Assembly: GCA_963678675.1 (NCBI GenBank)
Contig: OY783195.1
Location: forward strand, 7,574,001 to 7,638,000
From: Xiphydria camelus
Taxonomy: Eukaryota; Arthropoda; Insecta; Hymenoptera; Xiphydriidae
Length of the DNA stretch: 64,000 bases
Reading direction: 5' to 3'
Of this stretch, positions 41,988 through 53,050 are shown piece after piece (the stretch's first letter is position 1; the number at the start of each line of letters is the position of its first letter). The translations under genes were made by a program, and so were the position numbers. The notes beneath the pieces are model-generated. The model did no database searches. It had not been told where the DNA came from and saw only the letters and a program-made list of their open reading frames with translations.

Positions 41988-44778
41988 GGGGTAAGGCCAC
42001 CATGTGCGTCAAGAAAGAAGGACGATTTTGTGCATTTTTTTTTAGGAGTAGTGTAAAAGCTATAGAATTTTCTTATAAAGTACTTTATCAAGTATCTTCA
42101 AAGCTACTAAAAAATATTTTGTTTTTAATTTTTGGTTAAGAAATGGCCGTTCCAGGGTCCGGTTTCTACGATGAATTTTTTGTGGAGGTCCAAAACGGGC
42201 GAACCGGCTGTACCCACAAGCGTGAACCTAGAACAAAAATCCAAAGATTTTTCTTTAATATATATCATAAACTAATAGACCACGTAGGGGATTTTGAAAA
42301 TATTGATTTTTCGAGAAATGGTGAGTATATAAATGAAAAGTTCACGTTTTCGCATAAGAATTTCATACATAATCGTTTATAAAACAAAAAGTTTACAACT
42401 TATCGAAAAACCCCTACGTGGTCTATTAGATTATATAGGTATAAAGATACCCTCAAAATTGCAAGGCAATCGATAAAGATTTGTAGCCGCTATCGGTTCG
42501 CCCGATTTGAAATTTCGTGTTCTGAGAAAAACGCGTTTAAAGTTTTAAGTAACATTTTACGGTCGAAAATTATATTATACCTTTAATCCGCGATGCCTGC
42601 ACCGTATAGTTGGCCTTCTATGTTAATGTTGAGTTCTTCTTCTTCTTTTCTGGCTGATTTTGCGGCAATTCGAGCTGTTTTTGCAGCCTCAGTCAGCGAT
42701 CGGTTCGAAAAATCGACGCGGAGTTCGTCCGCCTCAACGCAGAAATTGTAGCAATTCCTTCCAACTGTCATGTCCAACTGTCGTATAACTTGCATTATAC
42801 TACAAATTCCATCGTTGAAAGTGCACACGGCAAGATTCCCAGCAATATCCAGTACGGTTTTTCCGCTTGACGTAGATTTTGGGGACATTGACCACACCGT
42901 TGCGTTGAAACTTTCATTGCTATTTTGCGTAAAACCACCTAAGCATCGATTTAGAAGGTCGTCGCTGCTCAACTCTTCGTAGATTGGTTTAATTGCGTCG
43001 AAAACTGTTTTCGATAGAGCCGGCTTGTGTAAAAAAGTACTAATTGATGTATTGGTGGCTTTTGCCTTTTGCCACGAACACCATGAATTTTCACCAGCTG
43101 GACACTTGCTGTGTTGAGGATTTTCATTCGTTGACAGCTTGTGATATAACGTCGCCCAAATTTCATTTCTCATTTTTTCCACAGAGTCGTGATTTCTGCG
43201 AATAGCCAAACCATAATAAATTGAGAGCTCGTCGACAAGTTTATTTGTTAATTTTCCTTTTCCGCCGAGACCGCGTACGTTCTTTTTTAAATTTCTTAGT
43301 CTAGTGCCCATTCTTTTCTGCACGTGATCGATGCATTCTTTTTTATGTATAACAAAGCTTTCATATGGTTCAGACTTCAAAAGACCTGTAAAGGTTTTAC
43401 TATCGCCATCTCCAATGTAACTGCCGTATTTTACTTGATATAAAGTTTCAGAGCGCTGAAACATTTCGATAACTGCATCTACCTCCATTTTACCAGCCGA
43501 CCCCGTGTGATTTATTTGACAATCATTTTGATGTATTTCAAGCCACTCATCATACTCTGCAGTATCACTTATTTTTCTCCAATATTCGCACGCCTTGCAG
43601 TAACTGGATTTTATAATTATATCGATTACTTTCCCAGTATTCCATCCGATCAAAGACACCAAACCGAACAATGATGACAATCCCCGCTTTCTCCACGAAC
43701 CGTCTCCTGATACTATCAATTCATTTGGTAAACCTTTTCTTGCATTTTCTTCTTTTTCTATTTTTACTGCATTTTCCATGCTAGCCTTGGAAACGCGTTC
43801 AGTAGCATCACAAATAATGTTGACTACTTTATCATAAAATGAGTGAAATATTGGCCGAGGAAGTTCCATAAAAGCACAGAACTTCTTCATTCCGTGTAAA
43901 CCTACTCCAAGCAGTCGCATGGCTATAATAATTCTTCTATTGATGTCATATGCTTTGTTATTGATGAGTGGACAATTTGGAATTTCAGTTTTCGCACACT
44001 TTTCACAAGATAGAACTATTTTAAAACCAAGTCCGCGTATACTACTTTCAGTAAATGTGACGCCTGAGTCGCATATTTTACACTTCACTACTGACGAAAT
44101 TGTTGAAAAAACAGCCACAAAATTGATGAAACGATAACCGAACGATGCATCAACTTCGATATTACGAGCATCGCCACTTAGCTTCAATTTCCTAGCGGAC
44201 GTGCCGACGCTTTCGGAGGAATCGAGTGCCTCCGCTTCATAACGGTTTGCAGGTCGCTTTCGTGACATAGACGGCTTTTTAAACAAACTTCTTCCACCTC
44301 GTTTAGCTTTATAGCCACCATATTTCGATTTATCACACATTTTATTCACTAATTTCAGTAACTCGTAGTAAAAAGATAAACTGATGAAACACGAAGCAAA
44401 ATCACGTACGCGGCGTCCGTCTGACAGCTAGAATGACTTTACATAAAATAAATGGCCGAATAGTACTGCTAATAACACGAGCCTCAACTCCGATAATACG
44501 TCTCAACATGCATTTAATTAACAGTTAGCCCACTAATCGGGGAGATCTCCCTATTCAATGTAGTTTGGCTCGCCCGAGCGCGGTGGAAACCGTATAGTTG
44601 GCTATGGCGCTAAGTGTTAATGCGCCGCGCGGCGTCTCTGTAAATTGACGTAAACGACCGATTCGAAATTTTTTTTGACTACGAAACCTTTTTTTTCTTA
44701 TTCTTGAGGGTTTAAGGAAGGTTTTAAGCTAATAAAAAAAAAATCGATTATTGAAAAGTTCCATGGTGGCCTTACCCC
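41988..44778 (-). mobile_element. Complete Kolobok-type DNA transposon, copy 2 (2,791 bp)
   Basis: The 17-bp terminal repeats GGGGTAAGGCCACCATG (41,988-42,004) and complement (44,762-44,778) are perfect and flanked by TTAA at 41,984-41,987 and 44,779-44,782. The transposase is related to copy 1, but the terminal repeats have a different sequence, so the two are separate families within the superfamily. The left non-coding region has an inner inverted repeat, GACCACGTAGGGG near 42,279 with its complement near 42,410. Confidence 0.9.
42583..44349 (-). CDS. Kolobok/Mutator-like-domain transposase, second family
   Basis: Intact 588-residue protein. The N-terminal tail is basic (SKYGGYKAKRGGRSLFKK). 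A zinc-binding region has CKICDSG and CEKCAK (about 90-119). The catalytic motifs are SGDGSWRKRG (Asp216), SYIGDGDSKTF (Asp314/316) and TQNSNESFN (Glu479), with CPAGENSWC in between. All motifs align with the 4,996-6,825 transposase, but the linker after the second Asp is shorter and lacks its Lys-rich insertion. No stop or frameshift, so it is potentially active. Confidence 0.88.
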   Translation of the reverse strand: MNKMCDKSKYGGYKAKRGGRSLFKKPSMSRKRPANRYEAEALDSSESVGTSARKLKLSGDARNIEVDASFGYRFINFVAVFSTISSVVKCKICDSGVTFTESSIRGLGFKIVLSCEKCAKTEIPNCPLINNKAYDINRRIIIAMRLLGVGLHGMKKFCAFMELPRPIFHSFYDKVVNIICDATERVSKASMENAVKIEKEENARKGLPNELIVSGDGSWRKRGLSSLFGLVSLIGWNTGKVIDIIIKSSYCKACEYWRKISDTAEYDEWLEIHQNDCQINHTGSAGKMEVDAVIEMFQRSETLYQVKYGSYIGDGDSKTFTGLLKSEPYESFVIHKKECIDHVQKRMGTRLRNLKKNVRGLGGKGKLTNKLVDELSIYYGLAIRRNHDSVEKMRNEIWATLYHKLSTNENPQHSKCPAGENSWCSWQKAKATNTSISTFLHKPALSKTVFDAIKPIYEELSSDDLLNRCLGGFTQNSNESFNATVWSMSPKSTSSGKTVLDIAGNLAVCTFNDGICSIMQVIRQLDMTVGRNCYNFCVEADELRVDFSNRSLTEAAKTARIAAKSARKEEEELNINIEGQLYGAGIAD

Positions 44779-44782
44779 TTAA

Positions 44783-45000
44783 GTGATCGGCATTTCTCCA
44801 CTCTCCCCTTCCGCTAAGCCAAAAACTGCTTCGCACGCGCGCAGAAAACTGAGTCCAGGAGACTGCGCCACGTCACCGCACGTCACACTGCGTCTCAACG
44901 TTCGCCCCGCCTTATCCTCTTCGTACCAATCAGGGCGTACCGCATTCGCTCACGCTATCCCCACCGTCTTACAATTACTGTTAGATGTAAGATATACATA
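44783..45000. other. Unassigned interval right of Kolobok copy 2
   Basis: A moderately GC-rich stretch with a frame of 87 codons that matches nothing I know. It may be the start of the LTR-like sequence that follows. Confidence 0.35.
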
Positions 45001-45510
45001 TAAGTCGCAACCAAAGGCGCGTCATTCAGTGTGTGTAACGAAGTGAACAGTGCCTCGTACAGCACAGAGTGTCCAGTCAAGTCGAGCACATTTAGGTAGC
45101 AAGTCCTTCAACTTGCCGTTCGTTTCATCTAAGTGTGTATCTGTTACACTCACAGTGCGACTAGTCAGTTAACTTGCTACCCGCGAGGCATGTCAGTGTA
45201 GTGTATCGTATGCAGTACATTCGGAATAGTTAATTGTAAACCACGGTTAAACCATCAAACTACCGTATCTCTTTAACTCGAATATATTACCAGTAATATA
45301 GTGAGTGCAGTGTCAAACCATTCGAACTAACCGATAGGTTTTAATCCACCTCACAACACGTCCAATCAACAACCGAGAGCTTAAAATCTACTTTGCGGTA
45401 CGTTTGGTAAGTAGTGGTGTCCACGAACTTCTAAATGTCTTCGGTATTTAGATACGATCCCGTGCGGATATCTAGCAGTAATCGCACGGCGCTCTAACAG
45501 CAGGCATGTG
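45000..45510 (+). mobile_element. LTR and leader remnant
   Basis: Shares GTTAATTGTAAACCACGG, ACCAGTAATATAGTGAG and AACTAACCGATAGG with 2,155-2,290. The end, TAATCGCACGGCGCTCTAACAG (45,477-45,500), corresponds to the GATCGCACGGCGCCCGAACAG motif at the window start. No internal region follows, so it is a truncated or solo LTR. Confidence 0.5.
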
Positions 45511-45529
45511 TACTTCAAAATCTCTCTTA

Positions 45530-46750
45530 CTCTTCTAAATATTCTACAATATCCCGAAAGCCTCCATCAAGGACCAATTTATCTCCTCTACGAAGCGAGT
45601 TTCTCAATTCCGGTGAAGAATTAAAAATATAACGCACAATCAATTGACATTTACCAAATAAGGACCTACCATATCGACAATATAACCATTTGTCGTACAA
45701 GTTGTAAATGGCTAGGTACTTTTTTTTTGGCCACAGTATGATTTGCGCTGATACTTATCATTAGAGCTTTTTTGGTGTCTAATATACGTACCATCACAAA
45801 TAAAGATTAATTCATATTGCCTGAATTCAAAAGTTCTTTAACAATTTTCGAAGTTTCACTTTCTATAAGATTATCTCTGTTAACACTATTTAAACCAAAA
45901 TAAAAATAGAGGACATCTTTTTCAAGAGACGTCAAAACTTCGTAAAAATAATCGCAGACAAGTTGTTCACGTTGTAACTGTAAAAAGGAAGAAATCGTAC
46001 TATTTGGATTTCCACTTCTTAATTTGATAAGAAATATAACAACCGGTTGAAAGGCTGATAGATTACAGAGTCACACAACAAAAAAAAGTGGTATATACTT
46101 TTCATGCGATATATGTTATCCGTAGTAATTTTGCCTCCTGATCACGAATCCGGTGTCAACATTTGACCATCACGTCACAATTTTTTTTAACCTCAAAAAA
46201 CTAGCCAGAGATCGTGATTTTTAAAAAAAATTAATGAGATTTTCGAAAATCTCGTCCGTCATATTGGATTCGCTATCTTGAATTTTTAAAATCTGATATC
46301 AGATTCGTGATCAATGACCCAAAAACCCTCCTATATCAAATTTGATTTAAATTCATTAATTTTTTAAAATCATGATCTCTGATTGGTTTTTTGGGGTTAG
46401 AAAAAAATTGAGGCGTGATGGTCCAATTTTGACACCGGATTCGTGATCAAGAGGCAAAATTACTACGGATAATATATATCGCATGAAAAGTCAATATATA
46501 CCTACCACTTTTTTTGTGTGACTGTTATCATTACCGCGAATAGAAGAAAGCATATTTCGTATTTCATTTATATTTTCATATGAGAAACCAGTCAGTAACT
46601 TGACTTGATCTTCAGGATAAGAAAAATTACTTATTTTTTCTATAAGTGAAGAATCGCTGTCTACAACAAGATTTTGTAACCATTTTTGTTGGTCAGAGGT
46701 TTCTACGAAAATGGAATTAGAAATTACTTTTAAAAAGCACTAATAAATAA
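45530..46750 (-). pseudogene. DDE_Tnp_4-type transposase, decayed and split by a MITE
   Basis: Minus-strand segments, in order: KWLQNLVVDSDSS and NEIRNMLSSIRGN (46,690-46,525), then after the MITE VIFLIKLRSGNPNSTISSFL and REQLVCDYFYEVLTSLEKD (46,040-45,880), then LIFICDGTYIRHQKSSND (catalytic Asp), TNGYIVDMVGPYLVN and KLVLDGGFRDIVEYLEE (45,815-45,540). At least one frameshift near 45,820 and one in-frame stop near 45,720 disable it. The motif set matches a large arthropod group of DDE_Tnp_4 transposases. Confidence 0.65.
46064..46524. mobile_element. MITE with about 150-bp inverted arms
   Basis: ACAGAGTCACACAAC at the left and GTGTGACTGT at the right begin arms that pair through GCGATATATGTTATCCGTAGTAATTTTGCC and beyond. 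It lies within the DDE pseudogene. It also has GGATTCGTGATCA, similar to a motif in the B units. Confidence 0.75.
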
Positions 46751-47058
46751 ATTGACAACTTACTTCTAGCAGTTTCTTTCTCGATTTGCGCAAAAACTAC
46801 TTATCAAAAGGTACCAAAATTTGAGTTTGTTATAAAGCATTTTTAAAGAGCTTTCCAACGCTGTATCACACATGGGGGGTTGCTATTTAAGATTACAAAG
46901 TTGGGGGGGTACCCCTAAGGGGGTTGGAGGGGGTGCGTCTCCGATTATGTCATTTTGGTTCGCCCTCTCCACTGCCGAAACCGTATTTTTGTTTTTTAGA
47001 AAATCTCTGTAACTTTCTGAGATATTGGGGTGGCAATTTTTCAAAATGTCACCCTGTA
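46741..47058 (-). mobile_element. Half copy of the mariner-type foldback element
   Basis: Matches the right arm of the 14,070-14,945 element: AAATTGACAACTTACTTCTA, GATTACAAAGTTGGGGGG and CCGATTATGTCATTTTGGTT, ending in CAAAATGTCACCCTG. The left arm and transposase remnant are absent. Confidence 0.75.
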
Positions 47059-47230
47059 TATATTAAGGTAGCACGTCAGATTATGTTAGTTTATCCTGTT
47101 TTAAGCATCGTCACCAAAGATCAGCACGATCAAAAATTTTCTAGAGGTCGCTCACGAATTTTGAAAATTTCAAAACAGTGAAAAATCGAATTTCTTTTTC
47201 ATTAAATTTTATTTTCCGTTATGGTGAATA
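47059..47230. repeat. Terminal fragment of the mariner family also seen at 61.8 kb
   Basis: ACGTCAGATTAT, CACCAAAGATCAGCACGAT and AGAGGTCGCTCACGAATT match, in inverted orientation, bases 61,735-61,850. Short fragment only. Confidence 0.6.
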
Positions 47231-47379
47231 TCCACGCATGAAAAGTTAATAAGCCCCTCAAAATGTCAGCTCAAAATATAAATTATTAAAGGTCGCTCAA
47301 TATTGGAAAATGTTAATAGGAAGCCAGGTATTTTATTAAATGAAAGTTAAGTCTTGTCTTGACAGTTAATACAAAGTAT

Positions 47380-48018
47380 TTATTCCTCGATGTCTTCACA
47401 CTCTGTGAGCGCTGTATCTGAACTAACTATTTCTAAATCAGTGGATCTTGCAAAGCCCGCTTCGAATAGTCCAGTAAAAATAGCTCTGAAACTAACATTT
47501 TGATTCTCCTCCCTGGATTTCTGACTGAAGCTACATGAAGGTGTTACAACACTACCCCCCAAAAATCCAGGATTCAAAACCCCTCGGAAGCCGAGAAAAA
47601 CAATAAAAACCACCCCCGGACACTATTGTTTAAAAATATCTCGCGGAGACGAAAGAAAATAAAAAAAATTGTTTAAATAAAAGTTATAGAGTAGGTGAAA
47701 ATACGTAGAAAAGGTTATATGATTTTTTCATTTTATGCAATATTCTAAGCGCTATGAGGGGATGAAGATGTTGGAATAATTCGGGGAGAGAGAGAAAATC
47801 CACAGTTGAACACCACTGGCTGCATGATAAGGACACAGGTATGTGTTTGCACCGTTCCCAACGGACTCCTGCAGAGCGCGCTTGCGCGCATGCGTCATCA
47901 CCTAAGCTGAATGAGTGCGAGTGAGAAAAAAGCTCCCGACTTCTCTGTCTTCGTGAAAATCGAGAGATTCCTTCAATTTCGTCTTTCGGGACGAACTGTC
48001 CCGGCGCGCTACTACCTA
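47380..48018 (+). repeat. 5' region of the FEN-like gene family, detached copy
   Basis: Bases 47,468-48,018 are highly similar, in inverse orientation, to 55,640-56,165. They contain GTTGTAACAC, AATAATTCGGGGAGAG, AGTCCGTTGGGAAC-type and CGAGAGATTCCTTCAATTTCG blocks. The plus strand here has an ATG at 47,911 followed by about 40 codons of the family N-terminus; similarity stops at CTACTACCTAT. The rest of the gene is absent. Confidence 0.7.
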
Positions 48019-49222
48019 TGCATGTCAAGTCTTTTCATGAACTGTTTGACAATATCTCTGAAACCAATGGAGATACTTACTGAAAAATTTATAATAAACT
48101 TTTCTGTTCAGCAAAACCTGGCCTACGAAAAAGTGATTTGAAAATGTTCACTGTCTGTCTTAGTTTCATAGAAATTATACCAAATCTTTCATAAATCGTT
48201 CTGATTTCATGTTTTGCTTTTCTGCTTTCAAACTATCTGTAGCAACTATTATTTATATCAATCGTTTAAGTATAAAAATCAGAGAATACATTTTTATAAA
48301 AAGATTTTTACTCCGGAGAATTTTTGCTTCTTATATTTACTAAGAGAAATGGCAGCTTTTCTTTTTTATAATTTATTAATTATCCACATAATAGTGACTC
48401 AAGGAAATTGAAGGAATATTTAAATCAAATCGAATAATTCACCTAAAAATAAGAGGAAATGTCGCACTTTAATTGATACTGCTACATATATTTCGAATGT
48501 TGAGTCAGCTTTGCAAAGGGGAGTGAGGGGAGAGGATGATGAGATTTGGTAGGATGAAATTAGAATGAGGAAGGAGCCGGTCGGACGTAGGAAATTGATT
48601 GATCTTAGCACTAATTGATTAAACGAAAGTGGACTGTATTTTTATTAAAAAGGATATGAGAACTGAACTTGAACAAAATTGAGCGAATGCCGCGAAGGGT
48701 TGCTATGACTCTACAGAGAGAATTCTCGACCATTTCGTATTGAAGCAAGGAAGCGACTGCCTAGCTGGCGGCAGAGAGGTACGTTCCTCTCCTTGAATTC
48801 GGGGGAGGAAAAAAGAAAGCACCCCGCGAAAGTGGGCGCTCTGAGTCCAGGAATTTTCGGTTGGTTGAGGGGCTGCAGGCGACCCTCTACCTCAGCAGGT
48901 CACCTTAGGACAGCCTGAGTCAGGGTCGAGTTTATAGCTTTATTTGCGAGTTGCCAGCTCCAGCCTTCCAGAAAATCGTTGAATTATTTTTATTGAGATT
49001 TTCTCGAAAGTCGGCAGACCGAGCCGTGGTAACGAAACGTTGTTGAGAGTTTCACGAAACAGCTAGAAATAGCGGATTCTTACCGCTCAGTGTCATTACA
49101 ATCGAAATACCTCACTAATCTGGGGGTCAATCTATATATGTCGGTGATGGGGGTCCTGATTGGACTAATGCTAACGACAACCGTCGTTACGGATCGTAAC
49201 GAGTTACAGAATAGGCCTACAG
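48019..49222. other. Unassigned interval
   Basis: No gene recognised. The part 48,620-49,080 has LTR-like composition with CTCTGAGTCCAGG and several CCTCTACC-type boxes, but no terminal repeat partner was found. Confidence 0.35.
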
Positions 49223-50795
49223 TTCATGAAATAGAAATATTCTTTATCCATTTAATGAAATCATCTTACATTACAGCATCTGGACAAAAACCGTCCAGTT
49301 CCTGTTCTGTACAGATAGACCTTATTTGTCCACTTCAAGCAACATAACCTATAAAGTATTTAGTATTTAACTGTGTCTACAGTATCGTTAATCCGGATTT
49401 TATTCAACTCCATCATATCAAAGTTTATAGAATATTCATAGATATTGGATCAATGTAATTTAATGATAATGCGTTCGTGGTCCATTTAAGATCTCGACGT
49501 AATAATCTCTAAAGGTTTTTGAAGTTACTCTTATGGATATTCTGTAAACTTTTAGTTATCTATATTGCTATCTATTTGTTATAGCAGTGCTCGGCGGTGA
49601 ATTTAATGAATGCCTAACAATTAGTAAAATTAGGTATTTAAATTTAATTGTTAACATTTTCAAAGATAGGATTCGAATCTTCAACCAACACGGAGTTAAA
49701 ACACTGTTTAAAGGAGTCTATATTGATACGAATGTCCAGTGAACACGGCACGTACATAAACCAATCACTCAATATATTTAATGAAGAAACATACAAGAAA
49801 ATTAATTTAACTAAATTCGTAACAAAGATAGCGGTTGAGAGTCAGTGCGGCGCGACGACGGATAGCACGGTGCGTAGTCCGACGTTTTTCGATGAGCTCT
49901 GCCGATTCCGGCGCGCTTCCCTTAAAAATAGCCAAACCGAACAAAGGGGTGGTCGTCGGTGGGGGTAGCGTCGGTCGCGTCATCGCATTCCGATTTATGC
50001 GAAAGGTAACGGTGAAGCAAGGGGTGACGCGATGGTGACTCAAACGTCCGACGCGTCGCAGGTAAACAAGACCCGTTAGGTTCAATCTCGAACCTTCTAA
50101 ATTCCGTACCGAGGACGAACATAACGTTGTGCGAAAATTAAGCTAGACCAGGCGTCGCCGGTCCGAGTCGAATACCTAGGGAGTCGGAATGCGGAAAAAT
50201 ATCATAAAAGTAGCCGAACGAAGGTGAATAGAGCTGTAGACGCGGTCGCCGTCAAACGTTGTCGAAACAAACACTGTTGACATAATATATGTGTTACCGT
50301 TAAAACCCGTTTTCAGTTAAAACAAGTTTTAACTGAAAAGCTCTTCAGTCAAAACTAGTTTTTCCTAGTCAAAACTAGAATTGAAAAATATTTTCAGTTG
50401 ATTCTAGTTTTGATTAAACATATTGTCAGTAAATACTAAGTTAACATTAAATACGTTTTCATGCCGTATGTCAGCTAATTCTAGTTTTATGTGGCTTCGC
50501 TCGCTTAGCTCGCTTCGCCGATTCTAACCTAACCCAACCTAATCTAACAAAATAAAATATAAATAAATTAGACACGGTAAGGTTAGATTAGGTTTGGTTA
50601 GGTTATAATCGGCGGAGCGAGCGAAGCCACCAGAAACGGTATGCATCAGTCTCGACTTCTCAACATATGTAAGTCGGACAATAAATTCAAAAACCTTACA
50701 GTTTTTAGATAATTTTTGTGTCCAGATGCTGTAATGTAAGATGATTTCATTAAATGGATAAAGAATATTTCCATTTCATGAACTGGACAGAATTT
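49223..50795. repeat. Long inverted pair (possible 1.57-kb foldback element)
   Basis: TTCATGAAATAGAAATATTC and about 80 bp around it (49,223-49,305) are matched in inverse orientation at 50,715-50,792, including ATCATCTTACATTACAGCAT. The space between has no recognised gene. It has short repeats built on CAAAACTAG / AGTTTTAACTGAAAA near 50,310-50,420 and a palindrome at 50,489-50,634. Confidence 0.55.
50489..50634. mobile_element. Palindromic MITE with TTAGG-type runs in both arms
   Basis: GTGGCTTCGCTCGC at the left pairs with GCGAGCGAAGCCAC at the right. Between them, AACCTAACCCAACCTAATC and GATTAGGTTTGGTTAGGTT are also complementary. About 146 bp. Confidence 0.75.
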
Positions 50796-51109
50796 TATCC
50801 AGATAGAGGAATAAAATATTATTCTTCTATCTGGATACAGTTTGCGAAGTGGATATCCATTTCACGAAACGGACAATTACGCCAAGTGGGTGCGACATAT
50901 GTCGAAACTTGGCGGGGGCGTGGCTTATGGCCAAGCGCTCTGGTGGTGAAACGAAAAACTAGCGTAAGTAGGGTTCCGCTGTCAGTTAGCCCCGTTAGCC
51001 CGTACAAAACAGTGCGTTTTATAATTAAAAAAATGCGGATAAGTGGACACGAAATTAGCAGATTTTGTGACACAAACCCCAGCTACCGAAATTGGCGCGG
51101 AGGTGAATA

Positions 51110-51330
51110 TTGAATGCTGGGCATCTTATTTACGTTGGAAAAGTGTTAAGTACTGACAATTCAAGTCAGTGCATCAACATCCTTGCTTTTTGTATCCAAA
51201 CATCACACTTGAAAGATACTGCTTTCGAAATTAATGGGAAAGTGAAAGAAGATGGGACTATAATTGAATTGAAATGTTCTTGCAGAGCTGGTTTGAGTGA
51301 ATTATGTAAACACGTGCTTGAATCGAACCA
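51110..51330 (+). pseudogene. SWIM zinc-finger fragment
   Basis: The plus frame reads NAGHLIYVGKVLSTD, LAFCIQTSHLKD, FEINGKVKEDG and IELKCSCRAGLSELCKHV. CxC..CxH is the SWIM signature, and the NAGH start resembles SWIM-YqaJ proteins of THAP-type elements. The preceding frame (MRISGHEIS from 51,031) is offset, so one frameshift separates them. No YqaJ domain follows. Confidence 0.6.
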
Positions 51331-51369
51331 GTCACTTTTTTTCCCATTCTTAAAACCTTCATCCAAGCA

Positions 51370-51554
51370 TTTAATCCGTCAATCTCCTCTTCTTCGTCGA
51401 ATTTATTTAATATTTTTACTCTATGAGTATTTGCACGTGGGAATTGAAAAAATCTAACATTCGGATTACGTTGAGGTGTACTCGTGCAACCATAGACTGA
51501 GCAATACATTTTGCTTTTAGATTTTACTTTTTCTGTTTCCATCATTAACAACAC
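51370..51554 (-). pseudogene. THAP-domain N-terminal fragment
   Basis: The minus frame contains MYCSVYGCTSTPQRNPNVRF, FQFPRANTHRVKILNKF and NAWMKVLRM. Its CxxxxC start, FPR motif and Trp fit the first half of a THAP zinc finger. The second half (the CxxH part) is absent, and downstream sequence passes into the SWIM fragment of the other strand. Confidence 0.6.
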
Positions 51555-51732
51555 TTTAACTTGTTTGTTTTTAACATTTAATTGTATTTAACCGCATTTA
51601 ACTATTCGGGACGGATCGACTCGGCTCACGCTTATATTTCCGATGTACATACCAATACGTCAAACGTCTTGGATAGTTAACACTGCCATGTAACCCTACT
51701 TACAGTAGTTTCACTCTTCGCCGCCAGAGCGC

Positions 51733-52130
51733 GTAACGTAGAAACAAGTTTCCCAATACATGTCATATTTCGGAAAATCTAGGCCGCTAATGGACTCGCA
51801 ACCTTGCACCTTTCTCGGAAAAGTTAATTAACGGACGGATCGAAATAACCCGTCTTCCCGAGTACCTACATACTTTTAATTGATACTTTTCAAACAATCT
51901 GTAGCAATTATTACATATAGTGCTGCAACAATAGTGCTGCAATAGTCATGCATTCGTTTCCCCACCATCTTCGAGGTAGAATGAAAGGCGCGTTTTTTTA
52001 ACATGGTTTCCCCAATAGGCCATCCATATCTTTGTCAAAATCGGTGGAAAACATAACGTTATTTATAATTATGAAATGAAGGTGTATGCAAAAATCCAGC
52101 TTGCTGCGAATTTTTGAGAAATAACCCTGT
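51733..52130. other. Unassigned interval
   Basis: No gene or clear repeat. Probably decayed interior of the minus-strand LTR element whose leader starts at 52,205. Confidence 0.35.
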
Positions 52131-52134
52131 TCGG

Positions 52135-52560
52135 TCGTCGCGCGGTATATTAAATCGAACCTCCTCGGGGTTGTAAGGCCCGAGGACACTGCGTGACGCG
52201 ACTGATTTCCCGAAACTACCGGAAGGTAACATTCCAACCTATCGGCCAGTTTATTAATGATTATCACTGTATTTACTATACTGAAACGAATATATGTATA
52301 TTTACAGATAAGAAATACAGATTACAATTTAGTGATTGAATTGATTGTAGCGAATGTACTGTAGGTTCCACGATTCTGACTCGGCGAATTTGACGACTGC
52401 GAGATCGATTAAACACGGAACACTACACGTTGCTGATTTGTTGTACCGCAAGGGCGGCTGGTTGCGGTTTATATTAGCCGTCCTTTGGTAGGCGGAAGGG
52501 GTAGCGTCGCTTGGCGCTATGCACCCTTATTGGTCGAAGGAGAAATGTTAGGGGAGCAGT
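52135..52560 (-). mobile_element. LTR and leader remnant, minus strand
   Basis: CTCCTCGGGGTTGTAAGGCC and GAGGACACTGCGTGACGCGACT (52,160-52,202) are the complement of the leader motif at the window start and near 63,000. LTR-like sequence continues to about 52,560 with no coding region. Confidence 0.5.
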
Positions 52561-53050
52561 CGATGACGCTAGGAACCTTCTAGAATCGGTGTCAAAGGAA
52601 GCGAGGGTACCGTGGCTAACGGTACCCGCGTGACGTATCCAATGTCCAAGAGTGCCGGACGCTCTTTCTCGATCGTGAGGAAGCGTCCGGCTACCCTGAA
52701 ATGGCTAATTGTCGGGTTGGAATACGCAAGGTGTTTGGGTTTCCCGTGGTCATCGACTGGATCCGACATTCCTATCTTCGCGGCTGCTTATTGTCGATGC
52801 TCTGTACGGTGCACATTAGAGCGTGTACCGAAAGGAATAATGCGTCGAGCTCCGTACCGCACCTACCTTCCAGGAGCAGCTAGAACCCGGGTTATTTACC
52901 GTCGACGTATTGCCGAAATAGACCCTCTCCTCGAAGGTAGGATTAACGGTAGATGGGCGATGGTACCGATCGATACGCTAATAAGCGTACGAATGGAATA
53001 TTCGGGGTCCCGTCGATCGTGCGACGGAACAAACCCCTTATTTCCACCTT
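52561..53050. other. GC-richer interval with an unassigned 146-codon frame
   Basis: A plus frame from 52,612 to 53,052 stays open, but it shows no recognisable motif, and a GGTACCG.GGCTAACGGTACC palindrome sits at its start. I would not call it a gene without homology. Confidence 0.25.

Larger units (their letters stand above)
50935..51732. mobile_element. Internally deleted THAP/SWIM element, about 0.8 kb
   Basis: Imperfect terminal repeats GCGCTCTGGTGGTGAAAC (50,935) and the complement of GCGCTCTGGCGGCGAA (ending 51,732), with GTAAGTAGGGTT shared just inside, enclose two inward-facing gene starts: a SWIM-finger exon on the plus strand and a THAP exon on the minus strand. This is the layout of an ISL2EU-type element with its whole centre deleted. 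Its ends differ from those at 28,156/40,268, so it is another family. Confidence 0.6.

Noticed and set aside
47380..47613. Small divergent ORF upstream of the FEN-like gene, seen in both copies
   Set aside because: The two copies differ by single-base indels that change the frame, so there is no evidence of selection on a protein.
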